Source: Pseudomonas sp. GV085 (GTDB taxonomy: Bacteria; Pseudomonadota; Gammaproteobacteria; Pseudomonadales; Pseudomonadaceae). Taken from it: 64,000 nt of DNA. Each line of letters opens with the position of its first letter. Position 1 is the first letter of the stretch. The notes under the pieces were generated by a model. That model ran no database searches. It saw only the letters and a program-made list of their open reading frames with translations, and was not told where the DNA came from. Positions 44,974-54,032 of the stretch are shown here, one piece after another. The stretch is from positions 62,001-126,000 of the forward strand of contig NZ_QAOV01000015.1 of the NCBI RefSeq assembly GCF_003050925.1, read 5' to 3'. The position numbers and the translations under genes are program-made.

Positions 44974-45629
44974 CGAGCCGTCTCCCGGTCAGGGCGCAAT
45001 TGCACAATCTTCAAGAAAAGTTCCGGCGTCAGATGTTGTTCGCTCTGCAGGATCAAGCCATCGTCAGGCCTGATCCAAAAACGGTTGGTGGCCTTGAATC
45101 CCAGTTCGGGGATGTCGATGCGTTCGTCTATGCGCTGCAACGCATAGTCCTTGTCCAGGATGGTGACGGTTTCGATGGCCTGTCGACTGAAGCGACTGTT
45201 GACCGCCAGCCCGACCCGCGGACCCTGATAGACATCTATCCAGCGGGTACTGCTGTAACCATCGGGCAATCGCTGCAAGCCAAGCTTGAACGGCGACTCA
45301 CCGTCGAAGCGCGTGCCATCGAGATTGATGCCCAGGCCGACGCTGCGCACGACCAGACCGTCGCGCATCAACAACACCTGTTTGCCGGAGGCGACCCAGA
45401 ACTCCAGATCGCCCTGCTGACGTAGCTTGGCCAATACACCGTCGCTTACGTCCGTGGTGACCTTGATCTGCGCATAGGGCACGGCCTCCACTTGCGCCGC
45501 AGTCACTTCCAGCGGCGGGGCGCCTAGTGTGGAGGCTTTAAAGGTATCCAGGGACGCCTGCATCAACGGATTACAGCCACACAGCAGTAATCCCACCGCC
45601 AGGCATGAGCTGTTACGCAAAGTTTTCAA
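44970..45629 (-). CDS. yjbF: YjbF/GfcB-like outer-membrane lipoprotein
   Basis: A 219-residue lipoprotein with signal SSCLAVGLLLCGC (lipobox LCGC, lipidated Cys19) and the YjbF/GfcB pattern: KVTTDVSDGVLAKLRQQGDLEFWVASGKQVLLMRDGLVVRSVGL, FDGESPF, and GFKATNRFWIRPDDGLILQSEQ. Function not established beyond association with group 4 capsule and Yjb exopolysaccharide export. It starts 13 bases after the exporter gene. Confidence 0.84.
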   Translation of the reverse strand: MKTLRNSSCLAVGLLLCGCNPLMQASLDTFKASTLGAPPLEVTAAQVEAVPYAQIKVTTDVSDGVLAKLRQQGDLEFWVASGKQVLLMRDGLVVRSVGLGINLDGTRFDGESPFKLGLQRLPDGYSSTRWIDVYQGPRVGLAVNSRFSRQAIETVTILDKDYALQRIDERIDIPELGFKATNRFWIRPDDGLILQSEQHLTPELFLKIVQLRPDRETAR

Positions 45630-45642
45630 AGCGGCTCAAACC

Positions 45643-46755
45643 TTATCGACTGCTGGCTTCACTGAGATTGTTTTGAGCCGCTGCTCCGGTACCCAGGACA
45701 AGAGCCGAGGGCAGCAACTGACTGATCAAGCGGTTCCAGCGGGTCACGCCTGCAGGGCCGACGTAGACAATGTCCTGGGGTTGCAGATCGAAGCGGCTGG
45801 CGAGAGCAAGCGCGGTAGGCGATTCGGCTTCCAGTTGAAAGACTTTTGCCGGCTCGGTTTCAAGGTTCTCGGCACCTCGAATGACATACAGCGCATTGCC
45901 GTTGGATGTGGCCTGGTTCAGTCCACCGACCGTTCCGACCGCATCCGCCAGATTCATCCGATTGATTTTGAACGTGAGCGCCCGAGGCTGGCTGACCTCA
46001 CCCATGACGTAGATCTTTTTCCGGTCGTTGTAGGGCAGGTACAACTGATCGCCGTCTTTCAAATAGACGTTATGCAACAGCGAGCCTTTGCTGTTCAGCG
46101 AGTCCAGGTCGAGCGGATACTCACGTCCGTCCCGGGTCAGTGTCAGGCCGGCAAGGTCGGCATTCAAAGGGTCGACATCGGCGGTGCTAATAGCTTCGAC
46201 GACACTGAGCGGTGAAGTGGTAATGGGTTGTTGACCGGCTTTCAAAATAGCACCGGAAATAACGACTTTTTGACTGGCAAACCGCAACACACTCAAGTCA
46301 ACCTGAGGGCTGTCGATGAATTGAGTCAGGCGCTCGGCAATAAAACCGCGAAGCTCCTCGATGGTTTTACCAGCGGCCTGAATATTGCCGATATAGGGGT
46401 AAAACATGGTGCCGTCCGGGCGTACCAGGCGACCGTTCGCATCAATTTGCTGTTGCGCGCCCGATGGTGCAGTCAGCTCAGGATGGTCCCACACAGTGAT
46501 GTACAGCACATCATTGGCGCCAATCCGGTAAGCCCCCGGCTTGAACGCCAGCAACTCGGCGGACACCGAGGCTTGCACTTTTGTCGCCGCGTTCTGGGCA
46601 ATCAGTTTGGGCGTTATCGGAATCAACTCGATCCGAGTGCTTTCCGGTGAGCCATCACGGCCGATCTGGCTGGTATCCAGGTGTTGACCGGGTGAGAACA
46701 TACAGCCTTGCAGGGCAATACCTGCAAGCACAGCGAGCGACAAACTACGAATCAT
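45643..46755 (-). CDS. Wza-type polysaccharide export lipoprotein
   Basis: A 370-residue lipoprotein (MIRSLSLAVLAGIALQGC, lipobox LQGC) with the polysaccharide export domain (YRIGANDVLYITVWDHPELT, PYIGNIQAAGKTIEELR) and SLBB repeats (VVISGAILKAGQQPI; YVMGEVSQPRALTFKINRM). Wza-type octamers form the outer-membrane channel for capsules and exopolysaccharides. The start at 46755 places the lipobox correctly; the longer frame to 46917 does not and would run through the stem-loop at 46794-46817. It lies between yjbE and yjbF, in the operon. Confidence 0.9.
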   Translation of the reverse strand: MIRSLSLAVLAGIALQGCMFSPGQHLDTSQIGRDGSPESTRIELIPITPKLIAQNAATKVQASVSAELLAFKPGAYRIGANDVLYITVWDHPELTAPSGAQQQIDANGRLVRPDGTMFYPYIGNIQAAGKTIEELRGFIAERLTQFIDSPQVDLSVLRFASQKVVISGAILKAGQQPITTSPLSVVEAISTADVDPLNADLAGLTLTRDGREYPLDLDSLNSKGSLLHNVYLKDGDQLYLPYNDRKKIYVMGEVSQPRALTFKINRMNLADAVGTVGGLNQATSNGNALYVIRGAENLETEPAKVFQLEAESPTALALASRFDLQPQDIVYVGPAGVTRWNRLISQLLPSALVLGTGAAAQNNLSEASSR

Positions 46756-46793
46756 GATTGAGGACACTTGTGGAGGGAACACATCAGAACGGA

Positions 46794-46817
46794 ACCACCC
46801 GGATTGCTCCGGGTGGT
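46794..46817 (-). promoter_or_regulatory. Stem-loop between yjbE and the export gene
   Basis: Perfect 10-bp stem ACCACCCGGA and TCCGGGTGGT with a TTGC loop, 26 bases after the yjbE stop. No U tract follows on the minus strand, so it may stabilise the yjbE message or cause partial termination. Confidence 0.6.
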
Positions 46818-46843
46818 AGAAGGCTATCGACCTCGTGGTGCGC

Positions 46844-47134
46844 TTAGCGTGTACCGGTGGTGCCAGTGGTGCCGGTAGTGCCAGTAGTGCCGCCGTCATT
46901 GTTGCTTCCGCCACCACTGGATGACAGTGCAGCGGCTCCGGCTATAACCGCAGCGCCGATGCCGAGAGCAGTCCCTGTGGTCAGGCTGCCCACGAGAGGG
47001 GTGTTCAGATTCAAAGGAGCGTTTTCTGCGGGTTTTGCAGGTTTGCCTGGAGCAGAAGACGCTGCGGGAGGCTCAGCGGCGAAAACGGAGGCACTCAAAG
47101 AAAGCATTAGAGCGGAAGCAAGTAGTTTGGTCAT
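46844..47134 (-). CDS. yjbE: YjbE-like small secreted protein
   Basis: A 96-residue protein: signal peptide MTKLLASALMLSLSASVFAA, an Ala/Pro/Lys-rich stretch, a hydrophobic Gly/Ala-rich segment (GIGAAVIAGAAALSSS), then a run of Gly-Thr-Thr repeats to the end. This matches YjbE of the E. coli yjbEFGH exopolysaccharide operon. The role is unknown. First gene of the minus-strand yjb unit, with a 300-base upstream gap that should hold its promoter. Confidence 0.78.
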   Translation of the reverse strand: MTKLLASALMLSLSASVFAAEPPAASSAPGKPAKPAENAPLNLNTPLVGSLTTGTALGIGAAVIAGAAALSSSGGGSNNDGGTTGTTGTTGTTGTR

Positions 47135-47436
47135 GGTAGATTCCTTTTTGATGCATCGTCGGTATTGGCGGTGAAACTAAGAAGCTAGCGTGCAAGGCCA
47201 AAAACTCTGAGCGTCCAGTAACGTTAAGGATAGTATTGATTCGAACTCGATGAGAGTGGACCTCTGGGTCATTCCTCAGTGAGATTTATCTTGCGATTAT
47301 TGCCTCAAGAATACCTGTGTACGAGGACTAACAGGTCTGACGTTTTCTAACGCACTCGCCGTTTCTAACAATTCTTATTGGGTATGTGGTGCAGATGTCG
47401 TGATTCGCGCCTGATCGCTACGCCATACGAAAGATG
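47135..47436. other. Gap upstream of yjbE, probable promoter region
   Basis: 302 bases between the galE stop and yjbE. No gene; no consensus promoter could be chosen with confidence. Confidence 0.5.
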
Positions 47437-48477
47437 CTACTGGCCATAACCTTGCGGGTTAGCGGCTTGCCAACGCCAAGTATCGGCCATCATTTCCGGC
47501 AAACCACGCTTGGCCTTCCAGTCCAACTCATTGGCGGCTTTTGTCGGGTCGGCCCAGCACTCGGCAATATCCCCGGGGCGACGCTCAACCACTTGATAAG
47601 GCACTGCTCGGCCGCTGGCCTGCTCGAATGCCCGAATCATTTCCAGCACGCTGTACCCAATACCGGTGCCCAGGTTCCAGATGTTCACCCCGGTTTTTTG
47701 GAGGATTGTCCGTAGCGCACTCAAATGCCCGTCGGCCAGATCCTGCACGTGGATGTAGTCGCGTACCCCGGTACCATCCTGCGTTGGGTAATCGGCGCCG
47801 AACACCGATAGCTGCTGGAGCTTGCCAATGGCCACTTGGCTGACATAGGGCAGGAGATTGTTCGGCAGGCCATTGGGGTCTTCGCCAATCATCCCACTTT
47901 GGTGTGCGCCCACCGGGTTAAAGTAGCGGAGCAGGGCGATACTCCATTGCGGCTCCGACTTCGCCAGATCCTGCAACAGTTCCTCGACCATCAGCTTGGA
48001 GCGACCATAGGGATTGGTCGGCACGCCAGTGGGGAAGTCCTCTCGGATCGGCATCTGCGTTGGCTCGCCATACACCGTGGCGGAAGAGCTGAACACCAAA
48101 TTGAAAACTCCGGCGCGGGCCATCGCCTGGCACAGGGTGACACTGCCTGCAACATTGTTGTCATAATAGTCGAGTGGTTCGCGGACACTTTCCCCCACCG
48201 ATTTCAAACCGGCGAAATGTAATACCGCACTGATCTGCTGCGAAGCGAACAGTTCATCCAGCAACGCACGGTCGCGAATATCCCCCTGAATAAATTCGGG
48301 TAACTTGTCACAAATAATCCCCACTCGATGAAGCGACTCCACCGAACTATTACAGAGGTTATCCAACACTATTACGTTGTATCCCGCTTCGAGCAACGCG
48401 AGTGTGGTGTGCGAACCGATGTAACCAGCACCGCCGGTCACCAGAATTTTTCCGGTCAAAGGAGTGAGTCCTTTCAA
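47437..48477 (-). CDS. galE: UDP-glucose 4-epimerase
   Basis: A 346-residue short-chain dehydrogenase-type epimerase: NAD motif TGGAGYIGSHT, FSSSATVYG with the catalytic Ser, and Tyr157/Lys161 in NPYGRSKLMVE. The C-terminal SVLEMIRAFEQASGR and RRPGDIAECWADPTKA regions are typical of GalE. It interconverts UDP-Glc and UDP-Gal (some relatives also the GlcNAc forms). It is the last gene of the Wzx/Wzy unit before the yjb genes. Confidence 0.93.
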   Translation of the reverse strand: MKGLTPLTGKILVTGGAGYIGSHTTLALLEAGYNVIVLDNLCNSSVESLHRVGIICDKLPEFIQGDIRDRALLDELFASQQISAVLHFAGLKSVGESVREPLDYYDNNVAGSVTLCQAMARAGVFNLVFSSSATVYGEPTQMPIREDFPTGVPTNPYGRSKLMVEELLQDLAKSEPQWSIALLRYFNPVGAHQSGMIGEDPNGLPNNLLPYVSQVAIGKLQQLSVFGADYPTQDGTGVRDYIHVQDLADGHLSALRTILQKTGVNIWNLGTGIGYSVLEMIRAFEQASGRAVPYQVVERRPGDIAECWADPTKAANELDWKAKRGLPEMMADTWRWQAANPQGYGQ

Positions 48478-48541
48478 ATGAAGAATAAGAGAGTGATAGC
48501 TGAATCTGAGTTCGCGAGGGCCAAGATCGCTGCGATAACAA

Positions 48542-49276
48542 TTAAGATCGTTTGAGCTTTTCTTTGACGAGTAACCAGGCGAACTTGCTGTTCGTGGTCA
48601 AGTAACGCTTCCACATCCTGCCAGGCTCCTGGATTACACGGTAAAGCCATTCCAGTCCGTACTTCTGCATCCATTGTGGTGCACGTTTTACCTTCCCTGC
48701 GACCACATCGAACGTTCCGCCCACCCCCATGACGAAGGTGACACCCAACTGATCGCGCCAGCGGTTGATAAAGTTTTCTTTCATCGGCGAAGTGATAGCG
48801 ACGAACAGCAACTGCGCACCTGAGGTACGAACTTTCTCAACCAGTGCGGCTTCGTCATCCCAAAAATACCCATGGTGATATCCGGCGACTTTCAGCCCAG
48901 GGTAAAGCGCCTTCATCTTGCTGGCGGCGGTGGAAACGACGTCGTCCTTGGCGCCTAACAAGAACACCGAAAAGTGGTTAGCCGCGCTCATCTCCAGCAA
49001 TTCATGAAACAGGTCGACACCCGCGACGCGTTCGGGCACTGAGTGGCCGAGAAAGCGGGCTCCCAACACCACTCCCATGCCGTCGATATTAATGATGTCG
49101 CAAGAGCGAACGGATTCGCTCAACTGAGGGTCGTCGCGCATGTTTACAAGCTTGGCGACATTCACTACCACATGCTGGGTGAAATGGCCGGAAGTAATTG
49201 CCCTGCGAATTGTCTCGACAGTGATATCCATTGAGGCAACATCCATGGGGCAACCCAAAACTTCAATCCTTTGCAT
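48542..49276 (-). CDS. WecG/TagA/CpsF family glycosyltransferase
   Basis: A 244-residue GT26 enzyme: VVNVAKLVNMRDDPQL, IINIDGMGVVLGARFLG (catalytic Asp), RVAGVDLFHELLEMS, and LLFVAITSPMKENFI. Family members transfer ManNAc (TagA) or ManNAcA (WecG) to a lipid-linked sugar, and wecB and wecC in the same cluster provide exactly these donors. The start at 49276 (MQRIEVLG) overlaps the previous gene by 14 bases; GTG at 49291 is an alternative. Confidence 0.88.
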   Translation of the reverse strand: MQRIEVLGCPMDVASMDITVETIRRAITSGHFTQHVVVNVAKLVNMRDDPQLSESVRSCDIINIDGMGVVLGARFLGHSVPERVAGVDLFHELLEMSAANHFSVFLLGAKDDVVSTAASKMKALYPGLKVAGYHHGYFWDDEAALVEKVRTSGAQLLFVAITSPMKENFINRWRDQLGVTFVMGVGGTFDVVAGKVKRAPQWMQKYGLEWLYRVIQEPGRMWKRYLTTNSKFAWLLVKEKLKRS

Positions 49277-50456
49277 AATTAATCTCGGCACGGTATCGGT
49301 TGTAGAAAGCCAGCGAGTAATACGCCCAGGCCTGGGTCCAGCGGGTGTAGTTGATGCGATTGGTTAGCCAGCGAGTCTGCTGGTAAACAAATTGGCCTTT
49401 GTTTGGCAGATACAGCAAGTCGATGGCGCGCAGGACCACTTTGTCGCACAACTGCAAGTCCTCGGCGGTGCTTCCGACCTTGAGCAGCGTGAACACAGCT
49501 TGGGCAAAACTGTGCATATCGATTGGGTACACTCGGTCGTTGTAGTAACGGGCCGTGCCGTCCTCGGTGAAAAAAGTCTTCACGTAGTAGGCGTAACCCT
49601 TGCGAATGCAACTATCGAACTCGGCGTCTGCTGTTGCCTCGCGCAGCAGGCACAGCGCTTCCAGGTTGTAGCCAGTATGGAAACCGTCGATAAACTGATG
49701 GTGGTGGCGGGCGCCATAGACCCAGGAGCCGTCAGCGGCCTGTTCTTGGACCGATTGACGGGCAGCCCGCAGCGCTTGAGTTACCAGCACTTCGTCACCT
49801 AGCTGTTTCCCGGCAAAGGCACACCAGGCCGCGCCCCACAGGCTGGCGTTGTGCACAAAAGCCTGTTCGCCCGGAATGTACGCATAAAAACTGCGGCCAC
49901 CCGCTTCGGTATACAGTTCTGTCGAAATAAAGCGCGCGGCGTCGAGGGCAACATCAATTAAGGACTGGTCTTCTGTGACCGTTCCCAACTCGTACAGCGC
50001 CCGAGCCACATAACAGGTGGTGATAATGTTTGGCTTGCCCGCGGGAACGTAGAACGCGCGGGCCTGCCAATCAAAGTGATAACCCCAGCAACTATGCGAC
50101 CATTGTTGTGGATCGCTGCGCTGAGTCAATAACCACGCAGCTAGCTCGCGCGCCTGTTGCAAATACTCGGCCGCACCAGTGCGGCGGTAGTCCTGCAGCA
50201 AACCTGAGATGAACAAGCCGACACCTTTCGGATTGCGCTTCTTCGGTACCCTCAGCAAAGGCCGCAAATTGATCGGTGAGCGTTTACCAAGCTGCAGCCA
50301 TGCCAGGCGTACCCATTCATTGCGATAGAAGGGGGTGGCTTGCAGCAGTGTGCTATTGAGTGAGTCGAAGGGGTCGTAGCCGGCGAAGTGGTGATGACTC
50401 GCATCGGCTAACAAGCGATCGGCAACATTTAGCGGACGTTCTAACGATTCACGCAT
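49263..50456 (-). CDS. Uncharacterised alpha/alpha-barrel protein of the exopolysaccharide cluster
   Basis: A 397-residue soluble protein without signal peptide. It shows repeated helical hairpins with aromatic-rich turns (WSHSCWGYHFDWQARAFYVP, NASLWGAAWCAFAGKQLG, FIDGFHTGYNLEALCLLREA, RWTQAWAYYSLAFYNR), the look of an (alpha/alpha)6 toroid as in glycoside hydrolases, epimerases and lyases. I know such genes from other exopolysaccharide clusters but not a proven function; databases sometimes mislabel them. Start at 50456 (MRESLERPL) overlaps the GT4 gene by 16 bases. It may act on the repeat unit. Confidence 0.72.
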   Translation of the reverse strand: MRESLERPLNVADRLLADASHHHFAGYDPFDSLNSTLLQATPFYRNEWVRLAWLQLGKRSPINLRPLLRVPKKRNPKGVGLFISGLLQDYRRTGAAEYLQQARELAAWLLTQRSDPQQWSHSCWGYHFDWQARAFYVPAGKPNIITTCYVARALYELGTVTEDQSLIDVALDAARFISTELYTEAGGRSFYAYIPGEQAFVHNASLWGAAWCAFAGKQLGDEVLVTQALRAARQSVQEQAADGSWVYGARHHHQFIDGFHTGYNLEALCLLREATADAEFDSCIRKGYAYYVKTFFTEDGTARYYNDRVYPIDMHSFAQAVFTLLKVGSTAEDLQLCDKVVLRAIDLLYLPNKGQFVYQQTRWLTNRINYTRWTQAWAYYSLAFYNRYRAEINYAKD

Positions 50457-51487
50457 GATGCATACACCTCCAGACAGCTGCGGCCCATCGACTCCGCACT
50501 GAACCGATCCCGATGGCAAATTTGTCCTTTGCTACCCATGGCTATAGCCGTCGCAGGATCAAGCAGCAGTTGGCAGAGAGCAGTTGCCAAACCCTTTGTA
50601 TCTCCCGGCTGAACTAGTAGTCCGGTAACTCCGTCAGTTACTGCTTCCGGAATGCCGCCAACAGGCGTGCTTATCACGGGTAAACCTGCACTCATTGCTT
50701 CTAGCACGCTCATAGGCAAACCCTCGTTCCAAGAGGGGAGGCAATAAACAGCGGCTCGGGCCAAGGCTGCTCGACGGTCAGCATCATCAACCCAGCCCAG
50801 AAACCGAACGTTTGGCAAATCGAGCGCTTGTTGACGGTAGGTTTCTATATCGCCATCGCCACCCAACTCCAGTACTGAGTTAGGAACTTTTTGTGTTACT
50901 TCTCGCATGGCGGCGATCAATTCGCCGGTACCTTTATTTGCGCTGAGACGCCCGAGGAACAGGATAGTTGGTGCTGTTGGGTCTTTTTTTGTACTTGTGT
51001 AAGAGGGAACACCGTTGAATACAACGGCGACCTGCTTCAGGTTCATGGTTGTTTCCAACCATGCTTGCCAAGTTGCCGAGAGGGCGATGACCCGCGCTGC
51101 ACGACGGAATACAAAATCGACAAAACCGCGTCCGATATAGCCAAGTTCGTCATCATGGAAAATACTGAACCTGCCACCATGCAAGTGAATGATGAAGGGT
51201 ATGCGAAAAATCCAGCAAGTCAGCCCTAGTATTGATTTTCGCAGGCAACTACCTCTGGAAGCCATATGTAGGTGAACAACATCAGCCCTGTGCAGTAGAC
51301 AGACGTTAAGTACCGCGATCCACGCCCGGAGAAACGCCAGTACATTCTGCCTCCGTCCCCCCTCTATTGTTGTAGCAACAGTTCGAACTGTTGAGCCGTG
51401 CGCAATCAAAAATTCTCTCAGGCTTTTTAGAACAGAAACGACACCGCCGCGTTGAGCGAGGGAGGGGCCTACTAAAACGATGTTCAT
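50441..51487 (-). CDS. Glycosyltransferase family 4
   Basis: A 348-residue GT-B enzyme: N-terminal GPSLAQRGGVVSVLKSL, middle ILFLGRLSANKGTGELI and the C-terminal nucleotide-sugar motif EGLPMSVLEAMSAGLPVIST, with the E-x7-E pair. Retaining transferase; donor and acceptor cannot be told. It overlaps the CapK-like gene by ATGA. It is one of only two non-initiating transferases found so far in this cluster, so the repeat unit may be short. Confidence 0.9.
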   Translation of the reverse strand: MNIVLVGPSLAQRGGVVSVLKSLREFLIAHGSTVRTVATTIEGGRRQNVLAFLRAWIAVLNVCLLHRADVVHLHMASRGSCLRKSILGLTCWIFRIPFIIHLHGGRFSIFHDDELGYIGRGFVDFVFRRAARVIALSATWQAWLETTMNLKQVAVVFNGVPSYTSTKKDPTAPTILFLGRLSANKGTGELIAAMREVTQKVPNSVLELGGDGDIETYRQQALDLPNVRFLGWVDDADRRAALARAAVYCLPSWNEGLPMSVLEAMSAGLPVISTPVGGIPEAVTDGVTGLLVQPGDTKGLATALCQLLLDPATAIAMGSKGQICHRDRFSAESMGRSCLEVYASCVNR

Positions 51488-52764
51488 GCATTTTCCTCAA
51501 TGCGTACGAATTCGAACTTCCCGTTTGGGCCGCGCGGGATCGCAGCAACAGTTTCGACCTCCACTATTAGACCCTCGATGCGCTGCTTCAGCTGATGCAC
51601 TAGGCGCTCGGCATCTACTAGCAGCCATTCGGGGCCTGGGACTACTCGAAGAATGAACCTATACTCGCCGCGGTACACGACTTGTCCTTCGACAACGTTA
51701 TTCATGCCCTTGAACACATGGTCGAGGCGACCAATCTTGCGCCCATCCGGTAAAGTTATAATTTTGTCGCGTCGTCCGATTACCGTATCAACAACCGGAA
51801 ACACCCGGCCGCAAGGGCAGGAGTCTGGACCAATACGCACCAAGTCTCCGGTTCGATAACGCATTAGTCGCATAGCATGATTGTTATAATTTGTGCCAAC
51901 AAGTTCATACAATCCATCGTTTTCGGGTAGCAACTCAACCATTCCATAGTCGGTCAGTACATGATGGCTTCCGTGCTCGCAGGTGCCGATTGCTACCACA
52001 CGTTCGGCTTGGCCATACCAGTCGAGCACGCGGCAGCCAAAAGCCTTTTCGATAAGTTCCTGCATAGCCGGTTCGAGTGTTTCCGATGAGGTGACTATGG
52101 AACTCAACGAAGGACCAGAATATTGTACTCCGTTTGTAATCATCCAGGACGCAAGTGCGTATATTGAGGACGGATAGGCTTGTATCAACACTGGATCGAA
52201 AGCTTCCAAGGCATCAATGTAGCTTCGAATGGTGTTCGAGGAAATGTGATACGAAGATAGCATTAACGTGTTGGACCACCAGTCACGGCATCCATAGACT
52301 CCTTGCCGCGGCTTATCCGTACAAACTATATCGCCACGCAACCAAGCACGACGGTCGCCGTTTCGGTAACCCGCCCAACGCAGTTGTCGATAAACGAAAG
52401 CTTCCTCTCGAACAACTGTGTTTATGTCTTGAACAAGTGTCAGGGGGCGACCTGTACTTCCGCTGGTACTGATGTGGTTTCTTAAGAGTGTCTTTATTGA
52501 TCGTGATCGTATGAATGCTTTTGGATTACTCAGAACTGAGTTTTTATCGATGCAATTATGCTTGTCGCTAATGATCGAAAAGCCTGTGACGTTAGTCGGG
52601 TTTTGTATTTTAAGTTGTAGTGCCTGTAAGTCAGTGTAAAGAGATAGCTCTTTTGATGAGTATTCGTTGCGGGCAATTTTTGGATATATCAGATAGCGGG
52701 CCCGCCAGCCTATAATAAAATCTCGCCAAATTGACTTTAGTGTGTGTTTTAGCGAAAACAACAT
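51484..52764 (-). CDS. CapK/PaaK-like adenylate-forming enzyme
   Basis: A 426-residue member of the phenylacetate-CoA ligase/CapK group of the ANL superfamily: P-loop STSGSTGRPL, LDWYGQAERV (the YGxxE-like motif), RYRTGDLVRI, and a small C-terminal domain with IPRGPNGKFEFVRI. A CxCGR motif (CPCGRVFPV) typical of PaaK is present. CapK proteins are found in capsule clusters and may activate an acyl or amino-acid substituent; no substrate is known. No transferase for such an acyl group is obvious except the acetyltransferase-like gene nearby. GC content is lower than in core genes. Confidence 0.85.
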   Translation of the reverse strand: MLFSLKHTLKSIWRDFIIGWRARYLIYPKIARNEYSSKELSLYTDLQALQLKIQNPTNVTGFSIISDKHNCIDKNSVLSNPKAFIRSRSIKTLLRNHISTSGSTGRPLTLVQDINTVVREEAFVYRQLRWAGYRNGDRRAWLRGDIVCTDKPRQGVYGCRDWWSNTLMLSSYHISSNTIRSYIDALEAFDPVLIQAYPSSIYALASWMITNGVQYSGPSLSSIVTSSETLEPAMQELIEKAFGCRVLDWYGQAERVVAIGTCEHGSHHVLTDYGMVELLPENDGLYELVGTNYNNHAMRLMRYRTGDLVRIGPDSCPCGRVFPVVDTVIGRRDKIITLPDGRKIGRLDHVFKGMNNVVEGQVVYRGEYRFILRVVPGPEWLLVDAERLVHQLKQRIEGLIVEVETVAAIPRGPNGKFEFVRIEENA

Positions 52765-52766
52765 AG

Positions 52767-54032
52767 TTATGAGACCTTGATTTGGGGGTTGTTTTCTACC
52801 ATAGGATTTCTATAGCGCTGTTTTTTTTTAACGGTATTTGATTGGGTTTCATCGAATTGTTTTTTTGTAAACAAGAGCATGCAAAGTGCTGCGCTAAAGA
52901 AGTATGGTGGTGATAGCAATGAAAATGAAGCTAGGTTGTCCAGCGCAAACGAGGAAGTTACTACAATCCAAAGCGGGGTAGCTTTACGGAAGCCATAAGT
53001 AAATATGAACAGAAGATAGAATAGTCCGCCAAATATTCCAAGCTCCACAAATATGTGTGGGTAAAGAGTATCTGTGGTCGCAAGCTGCTCTTCTAGGCCG
53101 TACCAGTTAAAATTATATTTCTCGTAAAGTGGAGAGTCATACCTTATAGAAGCCGGTCCTCCAAAGGAACCTAGACCTTCCCCCAAAGGATTTGGCTGTA
53201 GTAGTGATTCAAACATTACCCGATACGATTCGCTACGCGCAGAGTTACCTTGGGTGATGTAGAAGGCGATTTTGGTGTCTAGTACGGATGCCACATCGTC
53301 TGCTAGTTGTGGTTGAGCTAAAAATAGAGTGAACAAGGTAAGTGTTGCGCCAAGTGCTAATTTTAACGACTTCCCGTTCTTTCTGATCGCAATAATGTAG
53401 ATGATGATTGCGGCAGCAGCTTTTGCTGAAGTGGAGAGGGCGATAAATATTAGAAAAAAAGCAGATAGTAATCGCTGTTGCTTGCTGAATAGGTTAGTGT
53501 GGCGAGCAATTAGAAAGGCGCAAAAATTCATAAATCCGAAAAGAGAAAAAAAACCAACCCAACCTTCGGCACGGATAATATAGCCGGCTTCGAGCCGAGC
53601 CGGCAGTAAGGTAGGAAGGTTGGCGAAGTAAGCAAAATACGCGTAAAGTTGATATAGGTCGTTAGATATAGTGATCAGTACAAAAAAATAAGCGATTTTT
53701 TCAATTGATTTAGAGTTTTGATGTAGGTTGATTAAGATTGCTATCGGGAAAATAAATCTCAGAAGCTCTTCAAGTCCAGCAGGGTAGTAGTGGCTTTTAT
53801 ATAGTCCTATTAAAAAAAACAAAGATAGAGGCATTAGCAGCAGTGCAGGCTTGTCGATTTTTGGCGTTGCCAGCATGTTTAGAGCTAGCAATGAACATCC
53901 AGCTATTTTTAGGGGCAAAGATATGCTTTCTCCAAGCGCTAAATACAGTTCGCTGACGCAGAATAGTAAAAAGGCAAGAACAGAGATAGATGTACCAATA
54001 GTTGACCAGTTGTTGTTTTTTTTTCTATTCAT
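52767..54032 (-). CDS. wzy: Wzy-type O-antigen/exopolysaccharide polymerase
   Basis: A 421-residue membrane protein with about 10-11 hydrophobic segments and a large loop after residue 240 (ARSESYRVMFESLLQPNPLGEGLGSFGG), the pattern of the O-antigen ligase/polymerase family. It would polymerise the undecaprenyl-linked units at the periplasmic face. Assignment rests on topology and cluster context because Wzy proteins share little sequence. Strongly AT-rich. Its ATG overlaps the stop of the acetyltransferase gene (ATGA). Confidence 0.78.
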   Translation of the reverse strand: MNRKKNNNWSTIGTSISVLAFLLFCVSELYLALGESISLPLKIAGCSLLALNMLATPKIDKPALLLMPLSLFFLIGLYKSHYYPAGLEELLRFIFPIAILINLHQNSKSIEKIAYFFVLITISNDLYQLYAYFAYFANLPTLLPARLEAGYIIRAEGWVGFFSLFGFMNFCAFLIARHTNLFSKQQRLLSAFFLIFIALSTSAKAAAAIIIYIIAIRKNGKSLKLALGATLTLFTLFLAQPQLADDVASVLDTKIAFYITQGNSARSESYRVMFESLLQPNPLGEGLGSFGGPASIRYDSPLYEKYNFNWYGLEEQLATTDTLYPHIFVELGIFGGLFYLLFIFTYGFRKATPLWIVVTSSFALDNLASFSLLSPPYFFSAALCMLLFTKKQFDETQSNTVKKKQRYRNPMVENNPQIKVS

